This document shows positions 59,523 through 64,000 of a DNA stretch of 64,000 nucleotides, piece by piece (within the stretch, counting starts at the first letter, position 1; each line of letters opens with the position of its first letter). This DNA is from JBDSKH01 sp035556655 (GTDB lineage Bacteria > Actinomycetota > Actinomycetes > Actinomycetales > Microbacteriaceae). Made by a program: the position numbers and the translations under genes. The stretch spans positions 1 through 64,000 of the forward strand of contig DATMFW010000093.1 in assembly GCA_035556655.1 (NCBI GenBank). Direction: 5' to 3'. The notes under the pieces were generated by a model. It was given only the letters and a program-made list of their open reading frames with translations. It was not told where the DNA came from and did not search any database.

Positions 59523-60569
59523 ATGTCAGCAACCACCCCGGCGACATCCCGGCTGAAGGCGGTGCGCGCACTCGCCCTGGCGGGAGCGTTCGCCCTCACG
59601 GCCGGCGCCCTCACCGCGTGCGACAACGCGGGCGGCGGCGCAACCGACGACAGCAAGTCGATCGGCGTGCTCATGCTCGTGCAGTCGGACGAGGCCGGTC
59701 AGCGGATCCTCGGCGCGATCAACAAGCAGCTGGAGAACTATCCCGCCTACCAGATCTCGATCATCGACGCGAACTACGACCCGTCGAAAGAGCTGGCCGG
59801 GATGGACACCTTCATCAACAAGGGCGTCGACGGCATCATCACGGTGTTCACCGACAACGAGCTGCTGAAGGCCAAGCTCTCCCTCGCCGGCCAGCAGGGC
59901 ATCCCCGTGGTCGCGGTCGCGGGTGGACCCGCGGTGGACGGCGTCACCGCGAACATCGACACCCCTGAGGAGGACGCGGGTGCCGCCCTGGCCCAGCAGA
60001 CGCTGGACGACATGGCGGCGGCGGGCAAGTCCGAGCTGATCAAGATGGTTCTGCCGGAGGCGGTGCCGTGCAAGCGGCGGGTCGCCGGTATGGACACCGT
60101 CCTGTCGAAGCACCCCGAGATCACTCAGGTCGAGTACCACATCGACGGCGGCAACCCGGTCCCGGCGGCCAAGGACTACCTTGCGTCGCGGCTGAGCTCC
60201 GACGACGACCTCGGTGGCATCCTCTCCTGCTGGGACGTCCCGATGATGGGCGCGCTGACCGCTGTCAAGGCGGCCGGTGTCGACGGCGAGACGTTCGCCG
60301 GCTCCGGCATCAACGGCACGAGTGACGCCGTTCAGGCCATGCAGGACGGCGACCCCTACTTCGACGCCCTCGTGACCTTCGGGTGGGCCAACGCCGGCTA
60401 CTCCGCGGTCGAGACCATCAACAGCATCTTCACCGGGGCCGACTTCACGGCTGAGGCGGAGGTCCAGTGGGAGGTCCTGACCCCGGCCAACGTGCCGGAC
60501 GCTCCGCTGCTGGAGCCCGAGGAGTGGCTGCCCGAAGGCTGGGGCGCCGACTACTGGGCGAACAACTAA
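59523..60569 (+). CDS. Sugar ABC transporter substrate-binding lipoprotein, ribose type
   Basis: 348 residues. The lipobox is ALTAC after a signal peptide, so the protein is anchored outside. The periplasmic-binding-protein (RbsB-like) fold shows SIGVLMLVQSDEAGQRIL, NKGVDGIITVFTD, IPVVAVAGGPAVDG and GILSCWDVPMMGALTAVKAAG. The ligand-contacting residues differ from ribose-binding proteins, so the sugar cannot be named. GAGAGGAGAAGG lies just upstream of the ATG. It precedes the ATPase and permease genes of the same transporter. Confidence 0.9.
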   Translation: MSATTPATSRLKAVRALALAGAFALTAGALTACDNAGGGATDDSKSIGVLMLVQSDEAGQRILGAINKQLENYPAYQISIIDANYDPSKELAGMDTFINKGVDGIITVFTDNELLKAKLSLAGQQGIPVVAVAGGPAVDGVTANIDTPEEDAGAALAQQTLDDMAAAGKSELIKMVLPEAVPCKRRVAGMDTVLSKHPEITQVEYHIDGGNPVPAAKDYLASRLSSDDDLGGILSCWDVPMMGALTAVKAAGVDGETFAGSGINGTSDAVQAMQDGDPYFDALVTFGWANAGYSAVETINSIFTGADFTAEAEVQWEVLTPANVPDAPLLEPEEWLPEGWGADYWANN

Positions 60570-60605
60570 CCACTCGCTGACCGCGACACCCTCGGAGGAC
60601 CCGTC

Positions 60606-62099
60606 ATGACCGAAGACCACGACCTGACCGTCGAGCTCCGGCACGTGAACAAGTCCTTCGGGGGTGTCGCAGCGGTCACCGATGCGACCTTCGCCGTCCG
60701 TCCTGGCGAGGTGCTCGGCCTCGTCGGAGAGAACGGTGCCGGCAAATCCACGTTGCTCGGGACGTTCTCGGGGCGGGTGAACCCGGACTCGGGCGAGGTC
60801 CTGATCCGGGGTCACGAGCAGCGATCGCTCACGCCCGCGCTGGCGAAGGCCGCCGGTGTCGCCCTGGTCCAGCAGGAACTGGCGGCCAGCCCGGAACTGA
60901 CGGTCGCCGAGACCATGGGACTCAACGTGCGTTTCGCGCGACGGGGTCCGTTCATCAGGTGGCGCTCCCTGCGTCAGTGGGCCCAGCGCCTGCTCGACGA
61001 CTGGGATCTGGGCATCTCCGCTGATCAGCGGATGAAGACCCTGACGCCGCCGCAGCAGGTTGCGATCAACGTGGCCATGGCCACGGTCGTGAACGCCCAC
61101 ACCATCGTCCTCGATGAGCCGACGGCATCCTTTTCACCCCCCGAAGTCGAACGACTGCTCGCGCTCGTCCGCCGCCTGCGCGACCAGGGCATCGCGATCA
61201 TCTACGTGACGCACCGGCTCGACGAGGTCTTCGCCGTGTGCGATCGAGTCACGGTCATGCGCTCCGGCGAGATCGTGGCCACCAAGGACATCGGCGAGGT
61301 CGACCGCGCCGGGCTCGTCGAACTCATCGTCGGCCGCGCCCTCGAGTTCAGAACCAGCGGAGTCCCCCTCGAGGGGGCAGGCGACCTCGCGATCGAGGTG
61401 CAGGAGATCGCCGACAGCCGAGTCGGGCCGGTCTCGTTCTCGGCTCGCTATGGCGAGATCCTCGGATTCGCCGGCCTCGTCGGTGCGGGGCGCACGGAGC
61501 TGTTCGAGCTGATCTACGGTCTGCGTTCGCCGGATTCCGGTCAGGTGAGGGTCGACGGCACCCCGCACGCGATCCGGTCGCCGATCGGCGCGACACGGCT
61601 CGGGATGGGTCTGGTGCCCGAGGAGCGTCGTCGATCCGCCCTCATCCCCCGGATGAGCGTGCTCGAGAACGCCCTGCTCCCCGTGCTCGAGCGCTATCAC
61701 CCGCTCGCACGACGCCGTCGGTCGCGGGTCAAGGACATGAAGCAGATCGCCGACACCACGAACCTGAAGGCCGCCAGCTGGTCGATGCCGGTGATCTCGC
61801 TCAGCGGGGGAAACCAGCAGAAGGTCGTGATCGGGCGTTGGCTCAATGCCGGTGCGCGCATCCTGCTGCTGGACGAGCCGACGCGCGGCGTCGACATCGG
61901 CGCCAAGGAGGAGATCTACGAACTGATCCGCGCCGCGGCGCGGGATGGTGCCTGCGTGCTCGTCGCCTCGTCCGAGCACGAGGAACTCGTGGAGATCTGT
62001 AATCGCGTGCTCGTCATGCGAGAAGGCGCGGTGGTCGACGAGGTCGTCGGCTCCGCCATCGATGCGCGCACCATCGCGCGCCTGTGCTTCGGGACGTGA
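60606..62099 (+). CDS. Sugar ABC transporter ATP-binding protein, two ABC domains (RbsA type)
   Basis: 497 residues. Domain 1 has Walker A GENGAGKST and Walker B TIVLDEPTAS, but its signature is LTPPQQ instead of LSxGxQQ, a departure from the family. Domain 2 has the usual degenerate Walker A (GLVGAGRTEL), the intact signature LSGGNQQK and Walker B ILLLDEPTRGVD. It energises the ribose-type transporter. ATG 60606 has GGAGG nearby. The permease follows after 10 bp. Confidence 0.92.
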   Translation: MTEDHDLTVELRHVNKSFGGVAAVTDATFAVRPGEVLGLVGENGAGKSTLLGTFSGRVNPDSGEVLIRGHEQRSLTPALAKAAGVALVQQELAASPELTVAETMGLNVRFARRGPFIRWRSLRQWAQRLLDDWDLGISADQRMKTLTPPQQVAINVAMATVVNAHTIVLDEPTASFSPPEVERLLALVRRLRDQGIAIIYVTHRLDEVFAVCDRVTVMRSGEIVATKDIGEVDRAGLVELIVGRALEFRTSGVPLEGAGDLAIEVQEIADSRVGPVSFSARYGEILGFAGLVGAGRTELFELIYGLRSPDSGQVRVDGTPHAIRSPIGATRLGMGLVPEERRRSALIPRMSVLENALLPVLERYHPLARRRRSRVKDMKQIADTTNLKAASWSMPVISLSGGNQQKVVIGRWLNAGARILLLDEPTRGVDIGAKEEIYELIRAAARDGACVLVASSEHEELVEICNRVLVMREGAVVDEVVGSAIDARTIARLCFGT

Positions 62100-62109
62100 G
62101 GAGAACCTG

Positions 62110-63114
62110 ATGACGACGAAGAACGCAATGCCGAAGGGCGCCATGCGCCACCGGCTGCCTGGCAGCCGCCTGTCGGTGCTGGACGTGCTGCGCAGATTCG
62201 GCACGGTCATCGCATTCGTGCTGATCGTGGTCTACTTCGCCGGGTCGACGAACGGTGCGCTGATCAGTTCCGGCAACATCGCCGCGATCCTCAACCAGGC
62301 CGCCGTGGTGGGGACGATGGCACTCGGATTGACCGTATGCCTGGTCCTCGGCCAGCTGGACCTCTCGATCGGATACGTCGCGACTCTGTCGGGCCTGGTG
62401 GTGACCGGCCTGCAATCGCAGCAGGGGCTCCCGCCGCTGGTGTCGATCCCGGTCGCGCTCGCGGTCGCGGCGCTGATCGGGCTGGTCAACGGGGTCGTGG
62501 TCACCTGGTTGAAGGTGAATGCGCTACTGGCGACGCTCGCAATGGGAGCGATCATCGGCGGCGTGATCAGCTGGTACACGATCACGCCCTTCACGACGGG
62601 AATCGCCGATGACTTCGTGGCATTCGGGCAGACCCGGTGGGGGTTCCTGCCGGCGCCCGCCGTCGTCCTGATCGCCACGGCGGTCGTGCTGTGGGTGTTC
62701 CTCCAGCAGACGCCCACCGGCCGGCGGATGTATGCGCTCGGAGGCAACCCGGAGGCAGCTCGCAACGCGGGCGTTCGGATCGCACGTCTGCAGATCGTCG
62801 CGTTCGTGATCAGCGGACTGTGCTCGGGCATCGCCGGCATCCTGCTGTCCGCTCAGCTCGGCAGCGGACAGCCGACGGGTGCCGTCGGTCTGCTGCTCGG
62901 GGCGTTCTCGGCCGCGTTCCTCGGCGCGTCGACCTGGCGCGACGGCGAGTTCCACATCGGCGGTACCATCCTCGGCGTGCTCGTCATCGGCGTGGTGTTC
63001 TCGGGTCTGGCGCTGACCGACGCGCAGTACTACCTGAAGGACATCGTGACCGGGGCGATCCTGATCCTCGCGGTCGGCTCGGCGAACCTGCTCCGCGTAC
63101 GATCGACACGATGA
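62110..63114 (+). CDS. Sugar ABC transporter permease, RbsC type
   Basis: 334 residues with about nine membrane helices starting at VLRRFGTVIAFVLIVVYFAG. The coupling-loop motif GGNPEAARNAGVRIA matches RbsC-type permeases. ATG 62110 has AGGAG at 6 nt and an earlier in-frame start lies inside the ATPase gene. It completes the transporter with the two genes upstream. Confidence 0.92.
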   Translation: MTTKNAMPKGAMRHRLPGSRLSVLDVLRRFGTVIAFVLIVVYFAGSTNGALISSGNIAAILNQAAVVGTMALGLTVCLVLGQLDLSIGYVATLSGLVVTGLQSQQGLPPLVSIPVALAVAALIGLVNGVVVTWLKVNALLATLAMGAIIGGVISWYTITPFTTGIADDFVAFGQTRWGFLPAPAVVLIATAVVLWVFLQQTPTGRRMYALGGNPEAARNAGVRIARLQIVAFVISGLCSGIAGILLSAQLGSGQPTGAVGLLLGAFSAAFLGASTWRDGEFHIGGTILGVLVIGVVFSGLALTDAQYYLKDIVTGAILILAVGSANLLRVRSTR

Positions 63115-63133
63115 GGTCTTCGGGCGTGCGCAG

Positions 63134-64000
63134 GTGAGTCGGCGCAGCAAGCTCGTCTCCCTGTCCGAGGCCGCCGGCCTCGTCGGGGACGGTGACCGGC
63201 TCGCTCTGGGCGGTTTCACGATCTACAACAGGCCGTTGGCCTTCGCTCGTGAGCTGGTGCGACAAGGGCGCCGGGGTCTGACGGTCGTGGCCATGACGGC
63301 CGGACCGGAGACGGAGTTGCTCGCGGCGGGGGGCTGCCTCAGCCGGCTCGAGACCTCCTACGTCGGCCTGGAGAAGTTCGGCCTGGCACAGCGCGTGCGG
63401 GCGCTGTCGCAGTCCGGGGAACTCGAGATCGTCGACTACAGCGAGGTGACGAGCTTCGACAGGTTCCGCGCCGACGGCGACAATCAGACCTTCGTCCCGG
63501 TCGATTATCTGGCGGGCAACTCGATCGTCACCCCCGAGTCGGGTATCACGCCGTTCACCTGCCCGATCACCGGGCGTCCACTCTTCGCGGTGCCGGCCGC
63601 CCGGCCCGATGTGACAGTGCTCCACGTCCCCGCTGCCGATGAGTTCGGCAACGGGCTGATTCCGGCCGATCGCGTCATGCCCCAGGATCTCGACATCGTC
63701 ATGGCCCAGGGCAGTGCCCGGCTGATCCTGACCACCGAGCGGATCGTGCGGACCGAGGACCTCGCGGATGTCGCCATGACGGTTCAGATCCCGGCCTTCC
63801 GCACGTCGGCCGTCGTGTTCGCTCCGTGGGGCGCGCACCCGGGTCCGATGAGCGGAAACTACGAGACCGACGAGCCGGCCTTCGCCGAGTTCGCCGAGGC
63901 CGGTCGCGACCAGGCGACGAGCGCGGCGCACCTCGAACGCACCGTGTACGGACCCCGGGATCACGATGACTACCTGAACGAGTTCGGCGTCACACGGCTC
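63134..64000 (+). CDS. CoA-transferase alpha subunit, partial (window ends inside)
   Basis: 289 codons from GTG 63134 to the window edge with no stop. The opening KLVSLSEAAGLVGDGDRLALGGF matches CoA-transferase family I alpha subunits (GctA or IpdA-like), followed by VDYLAGNSI, HVPAADEFGN and a QIPAFRTSAVV block. The catalytic glutamate of these enzymes is in the beta subunit, expected just beyond the window. They move CoA between carboxylic acids, and some relatives are ring-opening hydrolases. Together with the thioesterase it implies an acyl-CoA stage in this pathway. The GTG is chosen for the position of the first strand. Confidence 0.82.
   Translation, partial: MSRRSKLVSLSEAAGLVGDGDRLALGGFTIYNRPLAFARELVRQGRRGLTVVAMTAGPETELLAAGGCLSRLETSYVGLEKFGLAQRVRALSQSGELEIVDYSEVTSFDRFRADGDNQTFVPVDYLAGNSIVTPESGITPFTCPITGRPLFAVPAARPDVTVLHVPAADEFGNGLIPADRVMPQDLDIVMAQGSARLILTTERIVRTEDLADVAMTVQIPAFRTSAVVFAPWGAHPGPMSGNYETDEPAFAEFAEAGRDQATSAAHLERTVYGPRDHDDYLNEFGVTRL

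Overview
This window comes from a GC-rich Gram-positive actinobacterium, most likely Microbacterium or a close relative in Microbacteriaceae. The evidence is about 70% G+C, an Mqo-type malate dehydrogenase, PASTA-type PBP1, an actinobacterial LexA box, a 6C RNA, a Tad locus with a DUF4244 pilin, many leaderless starts (TANNNT box 6-8 nt before the start codon) and short intergenic repeats of the GGTCGAGTAGCG type. There is no phage, CRISPR array or rRNA. One complete insertion sequence is present.

Layout. 0-12.7 kb is core metabolism and housekeeping: the end of lysC, asd, a VanZ-like protein, mqo, an ABC-F ATPase behind a probable attenuator, a LexA-box-controlled radical SAM protein, an orphan response regulator, thymidine kinase, tRNA-Pro, a metallophosphoesterase, PBP1, a DUF4177 protein and RidA. 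12.6-18.4 kb holds acs, the 6C RNA and a xylose-type ABC operon. 18.4-21.2 kb is a compact Tad pilus operon. 21.3-28.6 kb is topA-tmk-holB, a secreted peptidase and a TetR regulator. 28.6-29.6 kb is a tRNA-Thr followed by two decayed genes, probably an island scar. 29.6-37 kb holds a kinase-aminotransferase fusion with a divergent Lrp regulator, secreted and cell-wall proteins, nicotinamidase and a SpoU-type methyltransferase.

37-53.2 kb is an aromatic-amine catabolic region. A copper amine oxidase, two aldehyde dehydrogenases and an amino-acid/amine permease sit beside a homoprotocatechuate meta-cleavage pathway (hpaD, hpaE, an FAH-RraA fusion, hpaI, hpaH), followed by an amidohydrolase and a MoaF homologue. 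A TetR-type operator recurs before the oxidase and the permease. A GntR-type operator recurs before the two hpa transcription units. No 4-hydroxyphenylacetate hydroxylase (hpaBC) is present in the window, so dopamine-like catecholamines fit the local gene set at least as well as tyramine.

53.3-64 kb is a second catabolic region. An SDR and a zinc alcohol dehydrogenase that once converged on a shared CTAG are now separated by a 1080-bp IS481-type element carrying a 6-bp target duplication. Beyond it are a thioesterase, a split transketolase, a divergent SDR, a ribose-type ABC transporter and a CoA-transferase subunit cut by the window edge. I do not recognise a known pathway with this combination. 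It is the best candidate here for an undescribed carbohydrate- or ketol-degrading system.
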